Source: JAJDFU01 sp964641965
GTDB lineage: Bacteria > Bacteroidota > Bacteroidia > Chitinophagales > Saprospiraceae
DNA length: 28,236 nucleotides
Reading direction: 5' to 3'
Assembly: GCA_964641965.1 (NCBI GenBank)
Contig: CAZXLD010000057.1
Coordinates: forward strand, 1-28,236
In this document: one piece after another, positions 15,099 to 24,300 of the stretch
Position numbering within the stretch: position 1 is the first letter of the stretch
Layout: each line of letters begins with the position of its first letter
Program-made: the position numbers and the translations under genes
The notes under the pieces: generated by a model
What the model was told of the DNA's origin: nothing
Database searches by the model: none
Seen by the model: the letters and a program-made list of their open reading frames with translations, nothing else

Positions 15099-18000
15099 TT
15101 AGAAGAAAAACTTGCCACCGAATGAAAATCTATTCTGTTTACCATCGCCACGGAAGAGCGCAAACTTGAGATCAACCAGGTCGAGCGGGCTTAGCCACAG
15201 ACCTCCTCCGTAACTGTAATGCCAGGTGTTGGAGGATTCGCCATCCAGCCATACCCGACCGTGGTCGAAGCCGGCAAAAATGCCCATCGAAAAAGGGAAT
15301 ACCTTGTTGTTGGAAGCAAGGGCCTTCCAGCGGAGGTCCATGTTTTGGTAAAAAGCGGAACGCCCGGTGAATCGCTCCCGACGGAAACCTCGAAAATTGC
15401 TGTTGGGTCCGATCCCACCAAGGGTAGCGCCTTGGAAAAATTCGAATTTATTATTGAAAAGGTGCTTACCCCCGATCTGGGTGGCAAAGACCAGCCTCCC
15501 TTGAGGCTCAAGCCGCAAATAAATGGAGAAGGCACCCTGCAGATACGGGAAATTTTGGGTGGAATTGTTAAGCGAAACCTTCCAGCCGGTACTGGAAGCA
15601 AATTTGAAGCCACCCGTCGGAAATACAGGGTCATCCAAATTTTCCATTTTAAAATAAAAGTTGACCCCCAGGTACTGGATCCCCTCAAAGATCTCCGGGT
15701 TCATTTCGGGTGCCAATTCACCAATAAAGCGATCCCCGGATGTATCAATTCTTACCGATTCAATGGAAGGCCCGAATCCAAATGATACAGCCTGGTTGAG
15801 ATCCCGTACATAAGCCGGTTGGAAGGCAATGTAACGCTGTTTTACACGGTTGTAGTCCTTTCCGAACTCCTCCTCCAGGTTTTCCGTATCATTGCCAAGC
15901 CCATAGAAATTGAATGCGTAAAGTGGTGTTCTCCAAATCGCGTCCAATCTTAGATTGCCTTTACCCAGCGCTTCCGTGAATTGTCCGGTGTATTTGAATT
16001 CAAAACCACGCGTTGCTATAGCGTATTTAAACGAAAAGGACTGCTTGTTGGCGAAAGGCGATTTCTTGAATCCAAAATGGGTGAACGTTGGAGCCAGACC
16101 GATGAGGACTCCATCATCGGGATTGTAACCAATGCTTGGAAAAAAGGAAGCAAAATTGAAATCATAATCCCTGGAAAGGCGATTGTAAGTATTGAATTTA
16201 GGCTGGTCAGATAGCCTTACTTTGGTATCGGGTCCCTGCTGAATATCGATCTCCTCCTCTTTGGCGTCGTAAACGATGGTCTTGGCCGACCATCCTTTTA
16301 CCCGAGCCTGGTCGTACACCTTATCATCACCTAATCCGCCAATGATTCGTATGAGGATACCCTTGTTGGCTTCCCCGCTTAGCTCGAAAATATCGTCGCC
16401 CTCCAAGCCATACAGGCTGATTTCCCGGGTTTCTTTCTTGAGAAAGCTACGTTCAAAGATCACACGTCCCTTTTCGCCTTTCTTATTCAGATGGTACACC
16501 CGAACTTGGGTGTTGCCATTTTCCTGGCGCAGGATTTCGAAGAGGTCTCTTTTGTTGGTACCAAGGACGTCTTCCTTCTTCGCATGGAATTCATAGAAGG
16601 AGCGAATCATAGGATCCAGCTTATCCCTCCGCGCCTTCATAGTCGCGCTAACCTGGGGCCCGTCTATCAGATAAATTGAATCCGGCCATGCTCGTAAGAA
16701 AGCCCTGTCGATAACGTCATCTGTTAATTCGCTTTGAATGGTATGGAGCTCTTCTTCCCAGATATCCCAAGAGGCTCCGCTCAGAAAGGTGGCATCAAAG
16801 CGACGGGAACCGAAATTGGACCAATGAATGCTTTTGTCGTATTCTTTGTAAGGCTTTAGCGGGCGGGCTGCGGGAGAGACCATCCGGGCAACACTGTACA
16901 TGAAGCCATCATAATTGCTGAAAGCCTGGTCCCGATCTCGGGGAATAGGGCGATAGAATGTCGTGTCCTCAACCTCAATTTTCGCCCAGCGCCATTGATC
17001 GTCATGCCGGTCCCAATCCCCCAGTAGGATGTCGAAGATCCTGGATCGGACAACGGAGCTGTAGTCAATGCGATGGGTAGGGTGGTCTTTTATTTTGTCC
17101 AGTACATCTGTGGTACTGATGATATCTGTAGGGCTGCCAAAATTGGGATGATCTCCCCAATGCTTTCCATTGGGCCGTTCTTCAACAAGATAGAGGGCAT
17201 CGCCGTAGGCCGCATTATAAACGCCAAGTGCAGGCTGTTTGGGCACATAGAAAATACCGGGATCCGTATGGTAAACCCCTGCATGATCAGCCATGATTGG
17301 GATGGGTAAAGCCGAAATAGGATGGGAAGCATTAAAGGCATCGGAAATGAAATCCAGAACAAACTCCGATCGATTCAGGGGGTACGGCACCGTCCGGGTG
17401 GGGTCCTTTTGAATCGAACGCATGGTATATTGAAGATTTCCAGCCCCTTGGAGCCTGAGTGAATTGGTCTGATATCCCCCACCCTGCTTCAAGGGAAGCA
17501 CGCCTCCCTGGAAGGATTCCAGGTTGAGGACCGGGTAATTCAATACCGCGCAATAGGCTTCCCTATAATGAGCGCCCCACAAGGCAAGCCCCAGCCCGCT
17601 ACGGTGCGGCACGTTATCCACGAGGGGTGTGCGAACGCTATCCAAAGAAGGGTCCAGCCGTGGCAAGTCTAGGATTGCAATCTCCTGGCTTTTGGGAAGG
17701 GCTTCCTTTATTTTTTTGCGAAATACTACTTCACCGGACCCTTCTTCGTTGTCAGCCCAGAATTGGAGCCAGACAGATCCGTCCGCATAGGTATTGAGTT
17801 GTGCAAACCCATAGTTTCCATAGGCAAATTGGGTCCCTTTTCCAATACGGGTAGCACTGCGTTTGGAGCCTGAGCCGCTTCCAATAAAAAACTGCCCAGC
17901 GGCTTCGGTGTACTGCAAGCTATGTTCGTGGCCGGAGGCGAAAATGAATTGACCGTTCTTCCTCGCAATGCCGAGGACAAAATCCCGAAATTCGCGGTAG

Positions 18001-18860
18001 TTGGGATGGGCCAGGTCCTGCCTGGTCCCGATCGCTGAACGATAAAGCGGATAGGCCGAGCCTACAATGGGAAGTGGGAGCCAAAAGTTTTTCTTCCAGT
18101 TGGTCAGGGGAAAAAGATGATCTTTCACCCGAAACCGACCTCCATGGGGGCCATTGGAGTACAAAGGGTGATGAAAGGCGATCAGCACATTTTTCTCCCG
18201 ATTTCCCTTGATTGCATCCTCGAAAAGCAATTTGAAATTATCGCGGCTTTTGGCCAGGCAGTTTTGATTGATCTTTTCCTCCCCATCCCAATCGGCTAGC
18301 CACCATTCCGAATCCAGCAAAATCAAAACAAGATCATCCGACAGTTCAATCTCTTTGGGATCACCGCAGCCACAATCAGGTTGCCAAATATCCTCACGGT
18401 CCAGGAAATGCTCGATGAACTTTCTTTGCCGCTTCAGTCCATCGATGCCATACCCAGCCCAGTCATGGTTTCCGGCTACAAAAAAGATGTTCCCGTTGAA
18501 ATCCTTAAGCATATCAAGTTGGGCCTTCAAACGATATTCATCCTGAGACCTTTCCTCTTCATTTTTCTTGGGGGCCATCCCGTTGGGATATAAGTTATCT
18601 CCCAGGAAGATCACACTGCTGTTTTCAGGCGCGTTTTTAAGCTGCTTTTCCAACAGCCTGAGGGCGGGGGCGTCCTCATCAGGGAGTATTCCACCGGCAT
18701 CCCCAATCAAATAGAGGGTATGGCTGGGTGCTTCCTCGGGCAGGGCCGATTCCCAATCCTTTGCTTCTTTTGAATAATTCAATTTGTAATTGGTACATGC
18801 GCTGAACCCAAGGCAAAGGACAACCGAAAGACTTAAAAGGCTTACTATGTTGCGTTTCAT
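15099..18860 (-). CDS. Lipoprotein: metallophosphoesterase, kinase-like middle segment, BamA-type outer-membrane barrel
   Basis: About 1253 residues from the ATG at 18860, chosen because it gives a clean lipoprotein signal (lipobox GFSAC, Cys22). A further ATG at 18899 would add 13 polar residues. Residues about 45-380 form a calcineurin-type metallophosphoesterase with GDAGG (D54), GDNLYPNG (D88, N89), GNHDW (N131-D133), HHPLYSNGPHGG (H230, H231) and GHEHS (H311, H313). The middle region has SLRLQGAGNLQYTMRS, GDWDRHDDQWRW (614-625) and RDRDQAF (641-647), which resemble the nucleotide-binding, catalytic and metal-binding loops of Fam20/CotH-like kinases; this is inference. The last 350 or so residues form a surface-antigen (BamA/TamA) barrel ending in GGKFFF. 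It probably acts at the outer membrane on an unknown phosphate ester. Confidence 0.88.
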   Translation of the reverse strand: MKRNIVSLLSLSVVLCLGFSACTNYKLNYSKEAKDWESALPEEAPSHTLYLIGDAGGILPDEDAPALRLLEKQLKNAPENSSVIFLGDNLYPNGMAPKKNEEERSQDEYRLKAQLDMLKDFNGNIFFVAGNHDWAGYGIDGLKRQRKFIEHFLDREDIWQPDCGCGDPKEIELSDDLVLILLDSEWWLADWDGEEKINQNCLAKSRDNFKLLFEDAIKGNREKNVLIAFHHPLYSNGPHGGRFRVKDHLFPLTNWKKNFWLPLPIVGSAYPLYRSAIGTRQDLAHPNYREFRDFVLGIARKNGQFIFASGHEHSLQYTEAAGQFFIGSGSGSKRSATRIGKGTQFAYGNYGFAQLNTYADGSVWLQFWADNEEGSGEVVFRKKIKEALPKSQEIAILDLPRLDPSLDSVRTPLVDNVPHRSGLGLALWGAHYREAYCAVLNYPVLNLESFQGGVLPLKQGGGYQTNSLRLQGAGNLQYTMRSIQKDPTRTVPYPLNRSEFVLDFISDAFNASHPISALPIPIMADHAGVYHTDPGIFYVPKQPALGVYNAAYGDALYLVEERPNGKHWGDHPNFGSPTDIISTTDVLDKIKDHPTHRIDYSSVVRSRIFDILLGDWDRHDDQWRWAKIEVEDTTFYRPIPRDRDQAFSNYDGFMYSVARMVSPAARPLKPYKEYDKSIHWSNFGSRRFDATFLSGASWDIWEEELHTIQSELTDDVIDRAFLRAWPDSIYLIDGPQVSATMKARRDKLDPMIRSFYEFHAKKEDVLGTNKRDLFEILRQENGNTQVRVYHLNKKGEKGRVIFERSFLKKETREISLYGLEGDDIFELSGEANKGILIRIIGGLGDDKVYDQARVKGWSAKTIVYDAKEEEIDIQQGPDTKVRLSDQPKFNTYNRLSRDYDFNFASFFPSIGYNPDDGVLIGLAPTFTHFGFKKSPFANKQSFSFKYAIATRGFEFKYTGQFTEALGKGNLRLDAIWRTPLYAFNFYGLGNDTENLEEEFGKDYNRVKQRYIAFQPAYVRDLNQAVSFGFGPSIESVRIDTSGDRFIGELAPEMNPEIFEGIQYLGVNFYFKMENLDDPVFPTGGFKFASSTGWKVSLNNSTQNFPYLQGAFSIYLRLEPQGRLVFATQIGGKHLFNNKFEFFQGATLGGIGPNSNFRGFRRERFTGRSAFYQNMDLRWKALASNNKVFPFSMGIFAGFDHGRVWLDGESSNTWHYSYGGGLWLSPLDLVDLKFALFRGDGKQNRFSFGGKFFF

Positions 18861-18985
18861 TTTTCCACTTTTTGAAATGGGCTGGTTCAGTTTTGGCATA
18901 GCGATGGTCTATCGGAGTTCCGTACGGATCTCCCCGACCAAAAAAGAACCAGTCGTGATTAAAGGGTATTTCGGGGTTCTATGCT

Positions 18986-19597
18986 TTAAAAAGCGGCATG
19001 GCAAACAGCAAATAACAAGACTGAAATGACGATACCGATCAGGAACACATTGTAGGAAACTCTAATGAACTGGTATCGCTTGCTCAAATCCACCCCCAGC
19101 ATGTAAATATCCCGGGTGATCGTACTGTATAGGAAGGGGCCATCTTCCATCATGGCCTCCACCGTTTTATGGTAGTCGGCAAAAGGCATCCGGTAGAAAT
19201 CATCAAAGGTCATTAAGCCCGTCTCTTTTTCCTCGATCCCACTTTCACTTACCTGCCCACTAGCGAGAAGCCTCGGGCGGGTCGCGAAGATCGCAAAGGC
19301 AATAGAGAGCAGGTTGGTCAACACCAGAGGTCCCATAGCGTAGACCAGATGAGGGTCTGTTGCCAAGCGGGGATATAACCCTCCAAGGGCCACTGAAATG
19401 ATGATCGAATTGATCGTAATCAGAATATTGGATTTGGCATCCACGATCTGTCTTCGTGTGTACAGGTTTTTGCTTGCCAAACGAAACCAGGTTTCAATAC
19501 CTTTTTCGGGAATCTTCTTTTTTTTCTTCTTCTCTTTATGGTCCGCTCCTCCGGTCTCGGTGGAAAGGCCCTGTTCGGTGAATCGTTCATGTGCCAT
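18986..19597 (-). CDS. Pycsar-effector-like membrane protein (PycTM/DUF5706), stand-alone
   Basis: A 203-residue protein matching, from recall of the family, the PycTM/DUF5706 pattern: WFRLASKNLYTRRQIVDAKSN (37-57), TM1 (58-75, ILITINSIIISVALGG), TM2 (87-105), then FATRPRL (104-110), the conserved middle block MTFDDFYRMPFADY (129-142), LYSTITRDIYMLGVDLSKRY (157-175) and TM3 (about 182-200). In Pycsar antiphage systems such proteins sense cCMP or cUMP and damage the inner membrane. No nucleotide cyclase is encoded in this window, so a defence role is unproven; chromosomal stand-alone or HD-fused relatives are common in Bacteroidota. Residues 21-28 are lysine-rich and contain an A8 tract. Neighbours are a GMC oxidoreductase (51 bp upstream) and the metallophosphoesterase-barrel gene. 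Confidence 0.8.
   Translation of the reverse strand: MAHERFTEQGLSTETGGADHKEKKKKKKIPEKGIETWFRLASKNLYTRRQIVDAKSNILITINSIIISVALGGLYPRLATDPHLVYAMGPLVLTNLLSIAFAIFATRPRLLASGQVSESGIEEKETGLMTFDDFYRMPFADYHKTVEAMMEDGPFLYSTITRDIYMLGVDLSKRYQFIRVSYNVFLIGIVISVLLFAVCHAAF
19518..19525 (-). repeat. A8 homopolymer within the PycTM-like coding sequence
   Basis: The coding strand has eight consecutive A residues, flanked by AAG codons, near codons 25-27 of the PycTM-like gene. A one-base slip here would shift the frame before the first membrane segment and remove the whole functional part. Confidence 0.7.
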
Positions 19598-19648
19598 ACC
19601 AACCTGATTTGATTTTTTTTATATCTATTTAGTTCCCCCGCCACCTTC

Positions 19649-21184
19649 CTAGTTCAGCACCTCCTCCGTGAGGTATTTCCCTACCCGAAGAGCCATGGCC
19701 ATTATGGTCAATGCCGGATTGACCGCTGAACTGGAAGGGAAAAAGCTTCCATCAACCACATAGAGATTCTCCACTTCATGGGCCCGGCACCAGGGGGTTA
19801 GGGCTGAGGTATTGGGGTCGGTTCCGAAGCGGATCGTCCCGCACTGGTGTGCCGTGCCGGCGAGCGGGATTTTCTTCCCGAGGTAGAGGTTGTTTGGTAT
19901 CAAGTGTTGGTGGCAGTCGGTATGCTCCAGGATCCATTTCAATTTCTTTTGTAGTCGACGGTGCCCCTCCAGGTTGTTCGCTTTGTAATGCAGGCTGATC
20001 TGCCCGTCATTATTCAACACCACACGATTATTGGGGTCGGGCAAGTCCTCGGAGGTCATCCAAAAATCCAGCGCATGCTTGGCCAGATATTCCAAAGTGA
20101 AGCCAGGAGCAAATTTTGGAGCATCCTCTCTAAACATGGCCGGATCCGATTTCCCGAGCATTTGAATATGCCCCATCGGAAACTCAAATTCATCCGAACC
20201 GTAGTAAAAATCATTTAGACCAAACGTTTTCCCGAAGATGGTTGGATTCGGTCGCTTGGATAAAGCGATCATGGCCGAGTTGTTATGGGCCATGTAATGT
20301 CTGCCGACTACACCCGAACTGTTAGCCAGTCCGTTTGGGTGGGCATCACCGAACGACTTTTGAAGCAATACCGCGGAATTGATCGCCCCGCAACACACCA
20401 CAACGATGTCCGCGGAATATTCCACTTGTTCTCCTCCTCGATCCACCACGACCTTCTTCACTTCCCGTCCGGTAGGGTCGGTTTCCAGGCGCTCTACCAG
20501 GTTGTCGGTTTCCAAGCTGACATTGGGATATTTTACGGCTTCTTTTACCCCGACCACGTGGCTATCTGCTTTGGATTCCGAAGGGTCGGGAAAACCGTCG
20601 AAGCGATCCAATACTGCCGGGGCTTCTCCGGCACCCGCTCCATTGCGCACACCAATGGGAAGCGGAAATGGATTTAGTCCCATTCCGTTCAGATCATCAT
20701 ACAACTCCTGGACGCGGGTTTCATGAGGAAGCGGGGGCAAAGGGTAAGGGTTGCTTTCATTTGGTTCCGTTGGGTCAATGCCCCGTTCCCCATGTACCGA
20801 ATACCATTGCTCGGCCTCCAGGTAAAAAGGCGCGAGATCCTGGTAATCGATTGGCCAGGCTGGTGAAGTACCGCCATGGTGTTTCACTTCACCAAAATCC
20901 TTTTCCCGCATGCGTAGTAAGGCTGCACCGTACACTTTTGTATTTCCCCCAACGCAATAGTGAATTCCGGCATGAAACTCCTTCCCCTTTAGGTCTACCC
21001 AAGTTTCCTTGGCTTTATAGCGCGCCTTCAGGAAAACCTCAGTGGTGTCCCAGTTTTCTTTTTCGCGGGGGATGTACGGTCCACGTTCAAGGATCAGTAT
21101 GTTCTTGCCACTTGGTGCCATTTTGCGGGCCAGGGTTCCTCCTCCGGCTCCGGTTCCAATGATAATGACATCGTAGTGCTGCAT
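19649..21184 (-). CDS. GMC-family FAD-dependent oxidoreductase
   Basis: A 511-residue glucose-methanol-choline oxidoreductase. The FAD Rossmann motif GTGAGGG (10-16) is followed by ERGPY (34-38). The mid-region HYCVGGNTKVYGAALLR is the GMC flavin-contact segment. C-terminal blocks are AGTAHQCGTIRFGTDP and the active-site-bearing VDGSFFPSSSAVNPALTIMA (catalytic His in AHQCG and Asn in AVNPAL, by family analogy). Members oxidise sugar or alcohol hydroxyl groups. No signal peptide or Tat motif is seen, and there is no neighbouring gluconate-2-dehydrogenase-type small subunit or cytochrome. Electron acceptor and substrate are therefore open; an oxidised sugar fits the neighbourhood. It is the first gene of the minus-strand block, with a TAAATTTG promoter-like box 19 bp upstream. 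Confidence 0.9.
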   Translation of the reverse strand: MQHYDVIIIGTGAGGGTLARKMAPSGKNILILERGPYIPREKENWDTTEVFLKARYKAKETWVDLKGKEFHAGIHYCVGGNTKVYGAALLRMREKDFGEVKHHGGTSPAWPIDYQDLAPFYLEAEQWYSVHGERGIDPTEPNESNPYPLPPLPHETRVQELYDDLNGMGLNPFPLPIGVRNGAGAGEAPAVLDRFDGFPDPSESKADSHVVGVKEAVKYPNVSLETDNLVERLETDPTGREVKKVVVDRGGEQVEYSADIVVVCCGAINSAVLLQKSFGDAHPNGLANSSGVVGRHYMAHNNSAMIALSKRPNPTIFGKTFGLNDFYYGSDEFEFPMGHIQMLGKSDPAMFREDAPKFAPGFTLEYLAKHALDFWMTSEDLPDPNNRVVLNNDGQISLHYKANNLEGHRRLQKKLKWILEHTDCHQHLIPNNLYLGKKIPLAGTAHQCGTIRFGTDPNTSALTPWCRAHEVENLYVVDGSFFPSSSAVNPALTIMAMALRVGKYLTEEVLN

Positions 21185-21202
21185 GTTTAAATGATTTGAT
21201 CA

Positions 21203-21210
21203 CAAATTTA
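21203..21210 (-). promoter_or_regulatory. Candidate Bacteroidota -7 box for the GMC-led operon
   Basis: On the minus strand the sequence is TAAATTTG, an exact match to the Bacteroidota -7 consensus TAnnTTTG. It lies 18 bp before the GMC start codon, giving a leader of roughly 10-15 nt. No good -33 TTTG element is seen at the usual distance, so this is tentative. Confidence 0.45.
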
Positions 21211-21278
21211 TTGGTTCAACCATTCCTGCACCATCCTTGGATAAATGGATATTTTTTCCCGTTCATTTTAAATCCTCA

Positions 21279-21297
21279 GTAAATCCAATGAATTTAC
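21279..21297. promoter_or_regulatory. Inverted repeat GTAAAT-N7-ATTTAC in the divergent intergenic region
   Basis: Perfect 6 bp arms with a 7 nt spacer lie between the divergently transcribed GMC and sensor-kinase genes, about 55 bp upstream of the kinase ATG. This is a plausible operator position, for example for the response regulator encoded downstream. Short AT-rich arms also occur by chance, so the call is weak. Confidence 0.3.
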
Positions 21298-21325
21298 ATC
21301 CAATCACTGACCCACTTACCTATCC

Positions 21326-21375
21326 AGGAGGAGAATATGCTTAATTTTGAACATGGATATCATATTGGAAAATAG
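21326..21375 (+). other. Perfect Shine-Dalgarno with 12-codon ORF overlapping the kinase start
   Basis: AGGAGGAG (21326-21333) is a full anti-SD complement, uncommon in Bacteroidota. It stands 5 nt (measured from AGGAGG) ahead of an ATG at 21337 that opens a 12-residue frame (MLNFEHGYHIGK, stop 21373-21375). This short frame overlaps the sensor-kinase start in another frame. The SD is about 21 nt from the kinase ATG (21353) and 15 nt from an in-frame TTG (21347), both long spacings. The short frame may be a leader peptide coupling translation, or the match may be fortuitous. Confidence 0.35.
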
Positions 21376-24300
21376 GATTGGACGGTTATTCAGGTGGCCT
21401 TTGGTGTGGATATTGGGTTTGGTTGGCTTCCCCATTAGTCAGCTAGGCGCGCAGGATAAATTACCGGAAGAAGAGGTCTACATGGGCCAGTTGGGGGTAA
21501 AAGAGGGCCTTTCGGCAGGCTTGGTTTACAAGGTGACCCAAGATCAGCGAGGGTATTTATGGATGGCTACAAAGGAAGGCCTAAACCGTTATGATGGGTA
21601 CCGGATCAAAACCTATGAGCATGATGCGAAGGATTCCCTTTCCTTGCCTGAAGATCACGTCACTTTTATCCATGTTGATTCCAGGGATTGGTTGTGGCTG
21701 ACTACACGCAACCTGGGCCTGGCGGTAATGGACTTTTCAAACGAAAACTTCATCCCCTTAAATATTCCCGCCAACAATATCCAGGAAGATCAATGGGGGA
21801 ATATCTGGCTAAACGGAGACGGTGGTCGCCTGGTCCTGGAGATCCCCCCTGAAATCGTTACCCCCTCCGGATTGCTGGCCCTGGAAAAGCCACTCGCTGC
21901 AAGATCACCCCAACAGATATATACCGGCCTCCCTGAAGATAAGTTTGGAAGTGAGGTGATATTCGCCCAAAAACAACAAATGTGGGTCCTGCTGGGAGAC
22001 TCGCTTTATCACTACCAACTGGATTTCACCAAAAGGCGGGCACAGCTTCAACTTTCCCTCTCGCTGGATCGTGATAGCTTGTTCAAAGGAAAACGCGGGG
22101 CCATCATGATCGAAGACAAAGCCCGGGACCGCATCCTATTCCTTGGACGCACCCATGTTTATGCGATTGATCAGTCGAGGGCAGCATTTCAAAAAGTGGT
22201 CCAAGTACCTCCCCACGAAGAATTTCTTCTGCCGCATGAAGTATTAGAGCCCAAACTTGTAGACAGCTATGGCCAGCTTTGGTGCAGCAGCTTTTACGGC
22301 CATTATGGCTTGTATAAGCTGGATCTGGAGACCCTCCGGTGGAAGGCCATAAAACGAGAAAGCGGCAATATTTTTGAAGATAGACACGGGGTAATATGGT
22401 TTTCAACCAGTGGTTTCGGCGTACTCAAGTATACACCTGCTCATGCGGCTTTTCATTATTTCGGTAATGATCATGAAGGTCCGAGCCTGTACGATTTTGT
22501 AGAGTTGAAAACCAAGCGGGTTGGGAGAGGAAATGCTGGTGCAATTATAGATCTGGAAACCAAACTGTTTGGCAAAGTGCTGGACATCGGCCGTCCGTCC
22601 CGCAATTTAATTGCTTTGATTAAAGATGAGCAAGGTCCTATTTGGGCCTCTTTTAGGTCGCCAAAACCTCTGGCATGGCAATTGCACAAATTTGACAGCA
22701 GCGGGAAGTTTATCCAATCCTATCCCAAAAAAAGCCTGGAAGACGGGCCGTTTGCTGCCAACATTCTTTTGATGGGAGCAGATCGCACGCTATGGTCCGT
22801 AGTCTCCAATGACCTGGAATGGAGTCAGCCCCAAATTTCTCATGTATTTCTTGACTGCTGGCAACCGGAAGGCATGAATCCTGCTCGAAGGTTTGTCTTT
22901 GAAGCACCAGCCGTTGGGTTCTTATTTGGCAAGTGTCAAGCGATATACCAGGGCCCGGACCACCACATTTGGCTGGGATTGGATAATGGGGGTCTTTTGA
23001 TCTTTGATCCCAGTACTGAAAACTGGAGACACTTCACTTATGATGCTTCAGACCCTTATTCTTTGCCAAGCAATCGGGTATTTTCCCTGCTACCCGACCC
23101 AAAGACCCCTACTCAAATCATGTGGGTGGGTACCTCCAAGGGTCTGGCCAAAATGGATATGAAGACCGGTACCTTTACCACCTATACCCCGAAGGATGGG
23201 CTTCCGGATGAAGTGATTTATGGTATTCTGGCCGATGAACGGAACAATTTATGGTTTAGTACCAATCACGGCCTGGGTCGCTTCGATCCCGTCACGATGG
23301 AAGTCCGAATCTATACCGAAGACGATGGGTTGCAGCATACCGAGTTTAACAGGGGTGCCTATCTGAAAAGATCTGACGGAACCATGTTCTTTGGAGGCGT
23401 AGGCGGGCTGACCTGGTTTGACCCTAAGGAATTGAGTGTAAAACGACGCCCGGCAAATGTGGTCATCAATGGCTTCAGGTTGAATAACGAACCGGTTGAA
23501 TATCGCAAGCCCCAACTGACCGGGGATGAAACCTCCCTACTACATGCCCCGGTCGATTACATGCAGGAAATTGTTCTCCGATATGACCAGCGATTCCTGA
23601 CCTTTGAATTCACATCGCTGGACCTGACCCGCCCATCCAATAACCGCTTTCAGTGCAAGTTGGAAGGATTGAGCGACAATTGGACTGCGCCCAGCCAACA
23701 ACCAGAAATTACCTTCACCAACCTGGATCCCGGCAGATATACCTTTTGGGTGCGGGGAACAAATTATCAGGGGGAATGGAGCGAACAACTGGCTTCTATT
23801 CATTTGCGGATACTCCCCCCCTGGTGGGGCACCTGGTGGTTCCGCCTTTCTATGGGAGCATTGGTCGCCTTGGGGATTTATTCCCTAATCCGTTTCAGGC
23901 AACGCACGAGAAAGAACCTGGAAGATTTGAGGAACCGGATATCCCAGGACCTCCACGACGAAATTGGATCGACCTTGTCTAGTATTTCCTTGTTTGGGAT
24001 GGTGGCAGGGAATTCTATCGTGGATGATCCCGAAAAGACCCGGCAACTGTTGATGCGCATCAATTCAAATGCCACGCAGACCATTGAATCCATGAATGAC
24101 ATCGTTTGGGCGATCAAAGCCGAGAACGACTCCATGCTCCACCTGATCAGCCGAATGCGAAGCTATGCCAGTGAACTAGAAGAAACAGGGGAATGGGATA
24201 TCCAAATCCATTATAATCGGGAGATGGCTGAGAAAAACCTGGACATGATCCAGCGCCGAAATATTTACCTGATCTTCAAGGAAGCGATCAATAATGCCGT

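Noticed and set aside
15219..15785. 188-residue open frame on the plus strand opposite the barrel domain
   Set aside because: It is antisense to a well-supported gene, has no recognisable domain, and is explained by codon bias in the true frame.
18932..18976. CCCCGA...TCGGGG pairing as a terminator between the PycTM-like and metallophosphoesterase genes
   Set aside because: Only 6 bp pair across a loop of more than 30 nt and no U-run follows the stem on the minus strand.
18986..19597. Complete Pycsar defence system
   Set aside because: No adenylate/guanylate-type cyclase or other pyrimidine cyclase gene is encoded anywhere in the window; only the effector-like protein is present.
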